From Chthoniobacterales bacterium (GTDB taxonomy: Bacteria > Verrucomicrobiota > Verrucomicrobiia > Chthoniobacterales > UBA10450): DNA of 9,926 nucleotides. Below are positions 1 to 7,800 of the stretch, one piece after another. The notes under the pieces are model-generated. The model did not search any database. It was not told the origin of the DNA and saw nothing but the letters and a program-made list of their open reading frames with translations. Both the position numbers and the translations under genes were made by a program. Numbering within the stretch: position 1 is the first letter of the stretch; every line of letters starts with the position of its first letter. The stretch covers positions 1 through 9,926 of the forward strand of contig JACCXL010000144.1 of assembly GCA_013697015.1 (NCBI GenBank), read 5' to 3'.

Positions 1-348
1 GTGATCGGCTGGAAGCACAATCATCGTGGCGCGGTGATCGCGTGCTGCCACCCATCCGGCACCGAGTGCGATGGCGGCGGCCGTATCACGTTTCGATGGT
101 TCCGCGACAATGTTCTGCCGCGGCAGATGCGGTAGCAACTCGCGCACGGCCGCTTCCTGCTCGACGTTCGTGAGAACGAGAATTCGGTCGGGGGGGACCA
201 GGCCATCCAGGCGCGCGATCGTCTCCTCCAGCAACGTCTGCTCCGAGATCAAGCGCAACAGTTGCTTCGGGCGCGCGCGCCGGCTCAGGGGCCAGAATCG
301 CTCCCCACTTCCGCCGGCCAGGATCAGTGCATAGATAGAGTTCGGCAT
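1..348 (-). CDS. manC: Mannose-1-phosphate guanylyltransferase, N-terminal part (cut by window edge)
   Basis: The family makes GDP-mannose from mannose-1-phosphate and GTP in the cytoplasm, a precursor for surface polysaccharides and glycoproteins. The reading frame starts at the ATG complementary to 346-348 and stays open for 116 codons to the left edge, so the C-terminal part is missing. The N-terminus carries the nucleotidyltransferase signature LILAGGSGERFWPLSR (residues 8-23), followed by RPKQLL (26-31). These match the GGxGxRxWPxSR...PKQ pattern of ManC-type sugar-nucleotide transferases. Further along are EPSKRDTAAAIALGAG and, at the cut end, VLPADH, the family's (A/L)PxDH motif. It is transcribed away from the next gene, with 80 bp between the two starts. 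I see no strong ribosome binding site. Another GDP-mannose or NDP-hexose pyrophosphorylase is possible, but the WPLSR form favours ManC. The symbol follows the family; the remaining domains could not be checked. Confidence 0.88.
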   Translation of the reverse strand, partial: MPNSIYALILAGGSGERFWPLSRRARPKQLLRLISEQTLLEETIARLDGLVPPDRILVLTNVEQEAAVRELLPHLPRQNIVAEPSKRDTAAAIALGAGWVAARDHRATMIVLPADH

Positions 349-389
349 CGTTTACGGCAAACGGACCGCTCTCCGGCGGCGAGAATTTC

Positions 390-410
390 CCGTTTCCTTT
401 TCGAAAACGG
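390..410. repeat. Small inverted repeat in the divergent manC / small-membrane-protein gap
   Basis: CCGTTT (390-395) is matched by AAACGG (405-410). Overlapping it is a perfect 10-bp palindrome, TTTTCGAAAA (398-407). The element sits in the 80-bp gap between two divergent starts (348 on the minus strand, 429 on the plus strand), where an operator or promoter would be expected. A TATAAG box (415-420) lies just downstream, but I find no convincing -35 partner. An element this short can arise by chance, and no regulator is indicated. Confidence 0.3.
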
Positions 411-428
411 CACGTATAAGGGTAAGCG

Positions 429-731
429 ATGTCTCTCTCGATATCCATTCCAAAAACCGCCGAGCAACTGCCGTTGGACGGCCTGCTCACGCTCATGCGC
501 ACAGCCTTCGGTTTGGGAGTGGGAATGCTAGTCGCGGATCGCATTCGACGTCCAGTGCGGCAGGCGACAGCCATTGCGCTCGTCTCCGTGGGCGCGCTCG
601 CCGCTGTCCCACTGTTGGTGAAGGTGGCGATGGAACGAATCAATCGGCCGGAATCCGAGCGCGGCAGCCGAAAGCGCCTGCGATCGATCCGGGGCGATTC
701 GGGTTATCCATCGGAAGACGACGTTTATTAG
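429..731 (+). CDS. Small two-helix membrane protein, function unknown
   Basis: I do not recognise this 100-residue protein. It has two likely membrane-spanning segments: roughly residues 18-36, which include the Gly-rich run FGLGVGML, and 46-66, an Ala/Val/Leu-rich stretch. They are separated by a short, strongly basic turn (RIRRPVR, 38-44). The tail (from about 69) is charged and ends in an acidic SEDDVY. By the positive-inside rule the turn and possibly the tail face the cytoplasm, which would put two helices across the inner membrane as a hairpin. No catalytic motif or signal peptidase site is visible. The chosen ATG is preceded by AAGGG at a plausible ribosome-binding distance. It diverges from manC and is followed after 77 bp by the carboxylase gene; no functional link to either is evident. 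It could be a spurious frame, but the hydrophobic pattern and upstream site argue for a real gene. Confidence 0.6.
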   Translation: MSLSISIPKTAEQLPLDGLLTLMRTAFGLGVGMLVADRIRRPVRQATAIALVSVGALAAVPLLVKVAMERINRPESERGSRKRLRSIRGDSGYPSEDDVY

Positions 732-779
732 CCGGATGCCTGGCCGCGCGACCGCGGTCATGGCGCTTGCTTCATCCGG
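732..779. repeat. Nested inverted repeat (possible hairpin or operator) between stop and next gene
   Basis: Immediately after the TAG of the small membrane protein gene, CCGGATG (732-738) is matched by CATCCGG (773-779). Inside it lie GCGC (746-749) and GCGC (763-766), and at the centre a perfect 10-bp palindrome, GACCGCGGTC (750-759). Read as RNA this could form a stacked hairpin with small internal loops. No U-tract follows, so it is not a classical intrinsic terminator. It could be a factor-assisted terminator for the small gene, an operator for the carboxylase gene, or a structured leader. The match is seen directly; the role is a guess. Confidence 0.4.
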
Positions 780-808
780 TCGAGCGGATTAAGCCTCCTT
801 CGCATTTT

Positions 809-2437
809 ATGGCTCAAATCGCGGCTGCCTCTTCTGAAACTTTGCGTGAGCGCTGCACGGCCATTCTGAAAGAGGAGGCAACGCTTCGGGAAGGCGGGGG
901 CAAAGCCGGCCTCGAACGGCAACGCAAACTCGGACGCCTGCCCGCACGCGAGCGCATTGAGCGCTTGCTCGACCCAGACGTGCCGTTCTTCGAAGTCGGA
1001 TTGTGGGCCGCCTACAAGATGTATCAGCAATGGGGGAAAATCGCCGCTGCTGGAACCGTCGCGGGCATCGGCAACGTCGCCGGCGTTCCGTGCATGATCG
1101 TTGCCAATGATGCGACCGTGAAAGCGGGCGCCTTCTTTCCGCAAACGGTCAAGAAGGTCATTCGCGCGCAACGGCTCGCCTTTGAATGCGGCCTGCCGTT
1201 GATCTATCTCGTTGATTCGGCCGGCGTTTTTCTTCCCATGCAGGATGAGATCTTTCCCGATGAAGACGATTTCGGGCGTATTTTCCGCAACAACTCCGTC
1301 ATCTCTGCCGCCGGTCTTCCGCAGTTCGCCGCCATCATGGGCAACTGCGTTGCCGGCGGCGCGTACCTGCCCGTCCTTTGCGACAAAATTCTGATGACGG
1401 AAGGAAGCGGGCTCTATTTGGCCGGACCTTCTCTGGTCAAAGCCGCGATCGGTCAGGTGGTTGAACAGGAGGAACTAGGCGGAGCGCACATGCACGCGGA
1501 GATCAGCGGCACGGTTGATTTTTACGAAAAGGATGACTTCTCTTGTCTCGAGCGCCTCCGCGCGCTGGTCGCTCTCCTTCCAGAAGCGGAAGCCGCGAAG
1601 TCCGCCGCCCCGGCACCGTCGACAGCGCCGGCCAAAAGTCCCGACGCGATCTACGATCTCATTAGTCTGGATGGTCACAAACCGTACGATGCACGCGAGC
1701 TTCTTGCGTCGATCATCGATGCTGATTCACTCGATGAATACAAAGCCGACTATGGGAAGACACTCGTGACCGCTTATGCCCGCATCGGCGGGAAGCCAGT
1801 TGGAATCGTCGCCAGCCAGAGGGTGCAGGTCCGAACGAAGAAAGAAGGCATTCAGATGGGCGGCGTCATCTATGCGGACAGCGCAGACAAGGCGGCGCGC
1901 TTCATCCTGGATTGCAATCAAACCGGTCTTCCGATCATTTTTTTCCAGGACGTCACCGGTTTCATGGTCGGCCGGGATGCGGAACAAAGCGGTATCATCC
2001 GGAGCGGCGCGAAACTCGTAAACGCGGTCAGCAATTCAGTCGTGCCAAAGATCACGATCGTCGTGGGCGGCTCGTTCGGTGCCGGCAACTACGCGCTCTG
2101 CGGCAAGGCTTACGATCCGCGATTCATCCTCGCCTGGCCTAATTCTCGTTATGCAGTCATGGGCGCAGCGCAGGCGTCCGACACCGTCTTCAGTGTTCTG
2201 GCGCGAGCGCGCGAGAGGGGCGACAAAAAATCCACTCCGGAAGAGCTCGAGGAGCTGCGCGCCACGGTTAAGAAATCCTACGAGGAGCAAACCGATATCC
2301 GCTACGGTGCCGCGCGCGGTTGGGTCGACGCCATCATTCAGCCGCATGAGACGCGCGACGTTCTCATCCGCTTGCTCTCCTACGTTTTACGCCCGATGCC
2401 GAAAGCGCGCTTCCATACCGGGGTCGTGCAGGTCTAA
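809..2437 (+). CDS. Acyl-CoA carboxylase carboxyltransferase (beta) subunit, methylcrotonyl-CoA type
   Basis: This is the biotin-dependent carboxyltransferase half of an acyl-CoA carboxylase (542 residues). It probably transfers CO2 from carboxybiotin to 3-methylcrotonyl-CoA, giving 3-methylglutaconyl-CoA in leucine breakdown. Both crotonase-fold halves are present. The N-half has IYLVDSAGVFLP (132-143), then EIFPDEDDFGRIF (147-159) and NCVAGGAYLP. The C-half has GIQMGGVIY, QDVTGFMVG (380-388) and GGSFGAGNYALCGKAYDPRF (420-439). The FLPxQxExFPDxxxFGRIF pattern belongs to the methylcrotonyl/geranyl-CoA branch rather than the propionyl-CoA branch. An Ala/Pro-rich linker (about 260-276) joins the halves. 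The frame extends up to a TTG at 767, but the ATG at 809 gives a more family-like N-terminus; neither has a good ribosome binding site. The biotin carboxylase/carrier subunit it needs is not in the window. Its TAA overlaps the stop of the opposing HMG-CoA lyase gene by 4 bp. Activity on another branched acyl-CoA is possible. Confidence 0.88.
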   Translation: MAQIAAASSETLRERCTAILKEEATLREGGGKAGLERQRKLGRLPARERIERLLDPDVPFFEVGLWAAYKMYQQWGKIAAAGTVAGIGNVAGVPCMIVANDATVKAGAFFPQTVKKVIRAQRLAFECGLPLIYLVDSAGVFLPMQDEIFPDEDDFGRIFRNNSVISAAGLPQFAAIMGNCVAGGAYLPVLCDKILMTEGSGLYLAGPSLVKAAIGQVVEQEELGGAHMHAEISGTVDFYEKDDFSCLERLRALVALLPEAEAAKSAAPAPSTAPAKSPDAIYDLISLDGHKPYDARELLASIIDADSLDEYKADYGKTLVTAYARIGGKPVGIVASQRVQVRTKKEGIQMGGVIYADSADKAARFILDCNQTGLPIIFFQDVTGFMVGRDAEQSGIIRSGAKLVNAVSNSVVPKITIVVGGSFGAGNYALCGKAYDPRFILAWPNSRYAVMGAAQASDTVFSVLARARERGDKKSTPEELEELRATVKKSYEEQTDIRYGAARGWVDAIIQPHETRDVLIRLLSYVLRPMPKARFHTGVVQV

Positions 2438-3315
2438 CGAGTAGTCGTTTTCTCCCCGGTAAACTCTTCAGCGATCGCACTGTTCATCGCGCCGACCGCA
2501 GCGAGTGCCTCCGCGAGTGGCAGATGGATTCCGCGCTGCGCGAGCGCACTCAGAACTTCCTCGGTCGGAATATTTCCAACCAATTCGTCCTGCGCAAAAG
2601 GGCAACCGCCCAGTCCACCAATCGCGGCATCGAACCGCCGGCAGCCCGCATCATAGGCCGCGAGAATTTTCTCGCGCGCCGCGCTGCGCGTGCTGTGCAG
2701 GTGCACACCGACTTCGCATCCATTCGTATCGCGGATCGCCGTCGTCACCACGCGATTGATCAGGTTTGGTTCAGCGGCGCCGGCGGTATCCGCCAGCGAG
2801 ACAGATTGAATTCCCATCCGCCCGATCATTTGCGCTGCGTCGGCAACGGCGGCTTCGCTCCACGCATCACCGTACGGATTACCGAACGCCATGGAAATGT
2901 AGGCCACCACTTGCAATCCCGCGTCGCGCGCCCGATCCGCGATTCGCTTCAGAACTGTTTCATTCTCCTCACGCGATTGATTCTGATTCCTGCGCAGGAA
3001 CGTCTCCGAGATGGAATACGGAAAACCGAGCGTCGTCACCGCCCCGGTCGCGATCGCGCGCTCTGCGCCTTTTTCATTCACGACGATGCCGATGATCTCC
3101 ACTGCATCGTTTCGCCCGAGCAACCCAAGGACCTCTTCGCTATCGAACATCTGCGGGACAGCTTTCGGCGAAACGAAACTCACCGCATCGATGTGCCGGA
3201 ACCCAGCCGCGACCAGCGCGCGCAAATATTCTACCTTCCGCTCGGTAGGAATGAAATGCTTCAACCCCTGCCACGCATCACGCGGACACTCGATGAGCTT
3301 GACGGATTCGGTCAT
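2434..3315 (-). CDS. HMG-CoA lyase-like protein (DRE-TIM metallolyase family)
   Basis: HMG-CoA lyase cleaves 3-hydroxy-3-methylglutaryl-CoA to acetyl-CoA and acetoacetate, the last step of leucine degradation. At 293 residues the protein has full family length. Visible landmarks are PRD with Arg12 and Asp13 (substrate/metal), SFVSPKAVPQM (46-56), SLADTAG (173-179), the metal histidines in VHLH (His205, His207), GGLGGCPFA (233-241) with the catalytic Cys238, and GN at 247-248 with the likely metal ligand Asn248. Several normally fixed positions differ: PRDGLQ is PRDAWQG, the glutamate before the TSFVSP motif is Asp43, and HDT after the metal histidines is HST. The core catalytic set is intact, so I expect an active lyase, but a related substrate cannot be excluded. 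It converges on the carboxylase gene with overlapping stops, and its start lies 31 bp from the divergent hydratase start. No clear ribosome binding site. Confidence 0.82.
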   Translation of the reverse strand: MTESVKLIECPRDAWQGLKHFIPTERKVEYLRALVAAGFRHIDAVSFVSPKAVPQMFDSEEVLGLLGRNDAVEIIGIVVNEKGAERAIATGAVTTLGFPYSISETFLRRNQNQSREENETVLKRIADRARDAGLQVVAYISMAFGNPYGDAWSEAAVADAAQMIGRMGIQSVSLADTAGAAEPNLINRVVTTAIRDTNGCEVGVHLHSTRSAAREKILAAYDAGCRRFDAAIGGLGGCPFAQDELVGNIPTEEVLSALAQRGIHLPLAEALAAVGAMNSAIAEEFTGEKTTTR

Positions 3316-3346
3316 GGCGGATGTTACTGACAGGACAACCTAGCTT
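3316..3346. promoter_or_regulatory. Short divergent start region between HMG-CoA lyase and hydratase genes
   Basis: Only 31 bp separate the two divergent start codons. Two separate full-length promoters cannot fit in this gap, so at least one must lie inside the opposite coding region, or the two overlap back to back. A short AGGA (3331-3334 region) is the only ribosome-site-like sequence on the plus strand, and it is far from the ATG. No consensus -35/-10 pair was recognised. The arrangement would favour co-regulation of two steps of the same pathway. Confidence 0.35.
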
Positions 3347-4111
3347 ATGCCAGTCGTCCTCATCGAAAAACAGTCCGCGCACATTACACGAGTGACGCTC
3401 AATCGTCCCGAGCGCCGCAACGCACTCACGATCGAATTGCTGACGGAACTGACTGCGGCCATCGATCTCGCTTCCGCGGACCCTGCGCAGCGCATTCTCA
3501 TTTTACGTGGCGCAGGTCAGGCGTTCTGCACCGGTCTCGATCTGAAAGAAGCGGCCGACGAAAAGAAAGCGCACGCCACGGCGGAGATGGTTGCAAAAAC
3601 GTTGCTCGCGATCAGCCAGACTCGTTTGATCACAATCGCGGTCGTGCATGGCGCGGCCGTGGCCGGTGGCGCAGGAATCATGTCGGCCTGCGATTTCGTC
3701 GTCGCGGCTGAGCGAACCAAGATCGGCTATCCCGAAGTGCGACGCGGTCTCGTCGCGGGATTGGTCATGACATTTTTGCGCCGGCAAGTGCGCGAACGCG
3801 ACATCCGCGAGCTTTTGCTCACTTCCGAATTGATCGGCGCGGAACGCGCGCGCGCGATGGGTCTGGTCAATCGCGTCGTTCCGCCTAACGAGTTAGAAAG
3901 TGAAACGAAAAACATTACCGATGCGATTTTGGAAGGCGCGCCCGATGCGGTGACAAACACGAAACGTCTGATCGAAGAGCTTTGGTCAACTTCCGTGAAA
4001 GAAGATGTCGCTGTGGCGCTGCGTCATCATATGCAAGCGCGCGAATCGGCGGAAGCGCTGGAAGGCATCGCCGCCTTTAACCAGAAGCGCGCGCCAAGCT
4101 GGTCCCGATAG
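3347..4111 (+). CDS. Crotonase-family enoyl-CoA hydratase, probable methylglutaconyl-CoA hydratase
   Basis: A 254-residue member of the enoyl-CoA hydratase/isomerase superfamily. From its neighbours it probably hydrates 3-methylglutaconyl-CoA to HMG-CoA, between the carboxylase and lyase steps encoded alongside. Motifs in order are LNRPERRNALT (18-28), the first oxyanion-hole segment GAGQAFCTGLDL (56-67), the second VHGAAVAGGAGIMSACDF (100-117), and IGYPEVRRGLVAG (126-138). Of the two glutamates in rat crotonase, the one equivalent to Glu164 is kept (Glu130), while the Glu144 position is Gly110. As I recall, bacterial LiuC-type hydratases show the same change, so it does not by itself imply inactivity. 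The subfamily cannot be fixed from sequence alone; another short or branched acyl-CoA hydratase or isomerase is possible. The next gene starts one base after its stop, so the two are almost certainly co-transcribed. Confidence 0.82.
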   Translation: MPVVLIEKQSAHITRVTLNRPERRNALTIELLTELTAAIDLASADPAQRILILRGAGQAFCTGLDLKEAADEKKAHATAEMVAKTLLAISQTRLITIAVVHGAAVAGGAGIMSACDFVVAAERTKIGYPEVRRGLVAGLVMTFLRRQVRERDIRELLLTSELIGAERARAMGLVNRVVPPNELESETKNITDAILEGAPDAVTNTKRLIEELWSTSVKEDVAVALRHHMQARESAEALEGIAAFNQKRAPSWSR

Positions 4112-4112
4112 G

Positions 4113-4817
4113 GTGACGACGTCTCCGACAACGCGGGTGTTTTTGGTCCGGCATGGCGCCACGACGTTGAGTGCCGAGGACCGTTTTGCGGGCGCGACCG
4201 ATGTGCCGCTTTCGGACGAAGGACGTGAGCAAACCCGCAGGCTCGCCCGCCGGTTGGCCTCTGAAAATGTCACGGCGGTTTATGCTTCGCCGCTCGGGCG
4301 CACCCTGGAGACGGCGCGAATTCTGGCCGAGCCGCATCGGCTCGAGCCGCAGCTGCGCGATGGCTTGCGGGAAATTTCACACGGCCGCTGGGAGGGCATG
4401 ACACGACGGGAAGTGGATGAGCGTTTTCCGGATGAAGCTGCCGACTGGGAAAAAGATCCTTATACCTTCGCACCACTCGGCGGCGAAAGCGGTCTTGCCG
4501 TGACGGCCCGCGCCCTGCCCGCGCTGGTTGAGATCGTGCGCGAAAATCGGGGGGCCGGTGTCTTGATCGTTTCGCACAAGGCCACCATCCGGCTGCTCCT
4601 CAGCTCACTGCTCGGTTTCGATCCCCGCCGCTATCGCGATAATCTGGATCAGAGTCCGGCTGCCCTGAACATCGTCGATTTCAAAGATCCCGCACGCGCA
4701 CGGCTCACTCTTTTCAACGACACGTCGCATTACGCGGAAGCTGGCCAGGCCGTCCCCGATATGCCGGAGGCGCGACTCTCGCGGTGGTGGAATGATCGTG
4801 CGCGCCCGGACGGGTAA
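4113..4817 (+). CDS. Histidine phosphatase (phosphoglycerate mutase-like) family protein
   Basis: A 234-residue cytoplasmic phosphatase or mutase of the RHG superfamily. The phospho-acceptor motif is FLVRHGATT (10-18) with Arg13 and His14. It is followed by FAGATDVPLSDEG (25-37), ASPLGRTLETA (58-68) with the second arginine, LREISHGRWEG (85-95) with the probable acid Glu87, GGESG (123-127) and the second catalytic histidine in IVSHKATIR (His155). All four core residues are present, so it should be active. The substrate cannot be told; relatives act on phosphoglycerate, alpha-ribazole phosphate, sugar phosphates and other metabolites. I place the start at GTG 4113, because upstream starts lie inside the hydratase gene and the RHG motif then falls at the usual distance from the N-terminus. 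With a one-base gap and no ribosome site, translation is probably coupled to the hydratase. Its TAA abuts the stop of the opposing dehydrogenase gene with no bases between. Confidence 0.88.
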   Translation: MTTSPTTRVFLVRHGATTLSAEDRFAGATDVPLSDEGREQTRRLARRLASENVTAVYASPLGRTLETARILAEPHRLEPQLRDGLREISHGRWEGMTRREVDERFPDEAADWEKDPYTFAPLGGESGLAVTARALPALVEIVRENRGAGVLIVSHKATIRLLLSSLLGFDPRRYRDNLDQSPAALNIVDFKDPARARLTLFNDTSHYAEAGQAVPDMPEARLSRWWNDRARPDG

Positions 4818-7800
4818 TCAGCTTTTGGCCACGGCGGTCGTGATGGGAATCCGGAACGCTTCGATTTGTTCTTTAATGGAATGCACGAAATTCGCCGCCC
4901 CGGTGCCGTTCACAACCCGATGATCGAAGGTGAGGGATAACGTGATCACTTCTGCCGCGGTCGATTTACGGCCCTCCACTGCCATCTCCTGGTGCGCCGA
5001 TCCGACAAAGAGCGTTCCCACAGATGGCGGCACCACGATCGGCACCGCCGCGCGCACACCAAAGGCACCGAGACTGCTAATAACAAGCGGAGCGTTCACG
5101 GCATCAACGCGGCCGCCGCGGGTTTCCGCCACGGTTTCGTTGTAACGCTGCACGAAATCCGGCCACGCGCGCTTGTTCGCGCGTGTCACCACGGCGGTCG
5201 CAAGCCGGTCGCCTTCCAGCGAGACGGCGATGCCGAGATCGAACTCGTCGTTCTCCACAATGCTGTCGTCATCGAGCATCAAGCGGCGAAAGGGTGGATG
5301 CTGTTCCATCGCTTTCACCACCGCCCAGGCGACCATCACAGAAGGCGAGGCCGCATTTTTCGGATCGGCTTTTTTGGCAGCGGCGCGGGCCGAACTAATC
5401 GCATCCCAACGTGCATCGATTTGCAGATTAGCCGGGACGACGCGGCCGAGGCGGCGCGTAATCGTCGGAGACAAAGCGGGCTCAATTCGGCGCGGCACAG
5501 CGGCCCGGGATATTGATCGTTCCGCAGACGAGGCGCTCGCCTCCGCCGCGTCGGTAGAGCCGTTCCATTTTTCGTCTGGTGAAACTTCAGCCGCCGCTTC
5601 AAGCTGCTCGTCCCAGGAAGCCTCGCCGCTAAGGATTGTTCCGATCTCCTGGCCGATCTCCACCGTCGCGCCGACTTGCGTTTTCCATTCTCCCATCGTG
5701 CCGGCGAACGACGACTCAATCGGATAGACAGCCTTGTCGGTTTCGACTTCGCAGAGCGGATCATCCAGCTCGATCGGATCACCCGATTTTTTCAAGAGTG
5801 TGACGACTTTGGCATTGCGAATTCCTTCGCCCATTATCGGCACCGTAATGCTGTGCGCGCTCTGCTCGCTGCGCCGGTCCGTCACGTGACTTTCCGCCGT
5901 TTTCGCTACCGCGGCTTCCGCGCGTTGTTGCACCGGCGCGACGGCTGCACGTTCTCCGCGCATGGAGAGCGAGCGGCGGATCGCCGCAACGATCCGTTCC
6001 ACATCCGGCAGAGCCGCGTATTCGTAAATCGGATTGTAACCGATCATCACGTTACCTTTGCTGACGAGCGTGGGCGGACTCACCATTTCGTTCCAGATAT
6101 CCGGCTGACTGGCGATGTGGGTGATGATCATCTGACCCACGCTACAATTCTCCGTGTCCTCCTGGACGACGACGAGCCTCCCCGTCTTGCGCACAGATTG
6201 CTCGATCGCGCCGCGATCCCAGGGAGCGATCGAGCGAAGATCAATCAGCTCGAGGCTCGCTTCGGTGCCGAGCACTTCCAGCGCCTCGAGCGATTTTTCG
6301 ACAGTGTTTCCCCATGCTACCAGCGTGACGTCAGTGCCGTGGCTGCGGATGCGGGCTTTGCCCAGCGGGACGGCACGAAGCGGTTCCGCTGATTCATGTT
6401 CAGCCCAGAGCAGATGTTTCGGAATTAAAATAAATGTCGGATCATCCGCGTGCATCGCCGTCCAGAGCAACCCGGCCGCATCTTCGGGAGTGCTTGGGAT
6501 GGCAATGTTGATGCCGGGATAATGCGCAAGGGGCGCTTCGTTTGCCTGGCTGTGCCATAAGCTGCCACCAGGAAGGTACGCGCCGTACGGAGCGTAGATG
6601 ACAACCGGGCAGGTCCACGTGCCAAATGAACGCCACCGAAGCGTCGAAAGGTTCGTCACGAGCTGGTTCCATGCGGGATTGATGAAGTCCACAAATTGCA
6701 ATTCGAAGACTGGCCGCTTGCCATACGAAGCAAGGCCACACGCGACGCCTAGAATGGTCGATTCTGCGAGAGGCGAGTTGAAGACCTGTTCCGGGAATTC
6801 AGTCGAGAGCCGCTGCGTCAGGCGAAACACGCCGCCCTTCGGATCTTCGATATCTTGGCCGAAAATAATGCGGTTCCCATCCCTTTGAAGTCCCAGGCGG
6901 AGCGTTTTGTTAACCGTGTCGCCGATCCGATATTTCCCGGCTGGAAGTACTTCCTCGTCCAGTTGTGGAAGCTCGGCGATCACGTGCAACTCCAACTCGT
7001 CCGCCGCAGGATCGTCCTCCTTCTCGGCTGCAACGAATTCCTTCCGGATTCGCTCTTTGATCTCCTTGTCGAGCTTTTCGTACTCGTCCGCCGTGATCAC
7101 TTTCTCGGCCAGAAGGCGCTCTTTCCATTTCTTCAGGGGATCGCAATGTTCGAGGTTCTGCAGCTCCTCCGCGCTACGGTAGAGCTTTTGATCGTCCGAG
7201 CTGGTGTGACTCGAGAGCCGCTCCATTTTGACCCAGAAAAATATCGGTCCTTTCCCACCGCGAAGATGAGCGATCGCCTCGGTCGCCGCTTCATGCACCA
7301 AATGCATGTCGGTGCCGTCAATCTCCCGCCAGTCGTTAGGCTGAAGCACTCCGATGGCGAGTGGATTGGTTTTTCGTGTCGGGCTGCTGATGCCGTAGGC
7401 GTTGTCTTCCACCACAAACAAAACCGGCAGCTGTTTTTCTTTCGCGAAGCAAACCGCTTCGAAGAAATCTCCCTGCCGGGTCGCCGCATCGCCGACCGTG
7501 GCGACGACAAAATTCGGTTTCCCATCGAGCTTCATGCCCCAGGCAACTCCACAGGCCGGGAGAAGCTGCGCTCCGGTCGGCGTCGGAACGCTCCAGATGT
7601 TGCGATCGGCATAACTGTAATGCGAGGGCATTTGGCGCCCGCCGCTCTGGCCTTTGCGTTTCGCCATGTAGTCGAGCGCGAGCTCGCGCGATGCTACCCC
7701 GCGTCCCAAGACCAGCGCGCGGTCACGGTAGTACGGGAAAATGTAATCGTCCGGCTCCAACGCGAACGAGATCGCGGCGAGCGCTTCATGGCCCATGCCG

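Noticed and set aside
767..808. Upstream TTG start for the carboxylase beta subunit
   Set aside because: The extra 14 residues look non-coding for this family, the TTG has no ribosome site, and it falls next to the inverted repeat. ATG 809 is preferred, though not proven.
2524..3330. Plus-strand open frame (268 codons) opposite the HMG-CoA lyase gene
   Set aside because: The minus strand encodes a full-length lyase with catalytic motifs; the plus-strand translation is Arg/His-rich without domains, as expected of a shadow frame.
4005..4112. Upstream start for the histidine phosphatase inside the hydratase gene
   Set aside because: It would add 36 residues ahead of the RHG motif with no family counterpart and overlap the hydratase by over 100 bases. 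GTG 4113 gives the usual N-terminus.
6860..7080. Possible frameshift or join artefact at the E1-alpha/E1-beta junction
   Set aside because: The frame is continuous, with a helical, charged E1-alpha C-terminal stretch leading directly into the E1-beta start; codon use does not change. The fusion looks genuine as sequenced.
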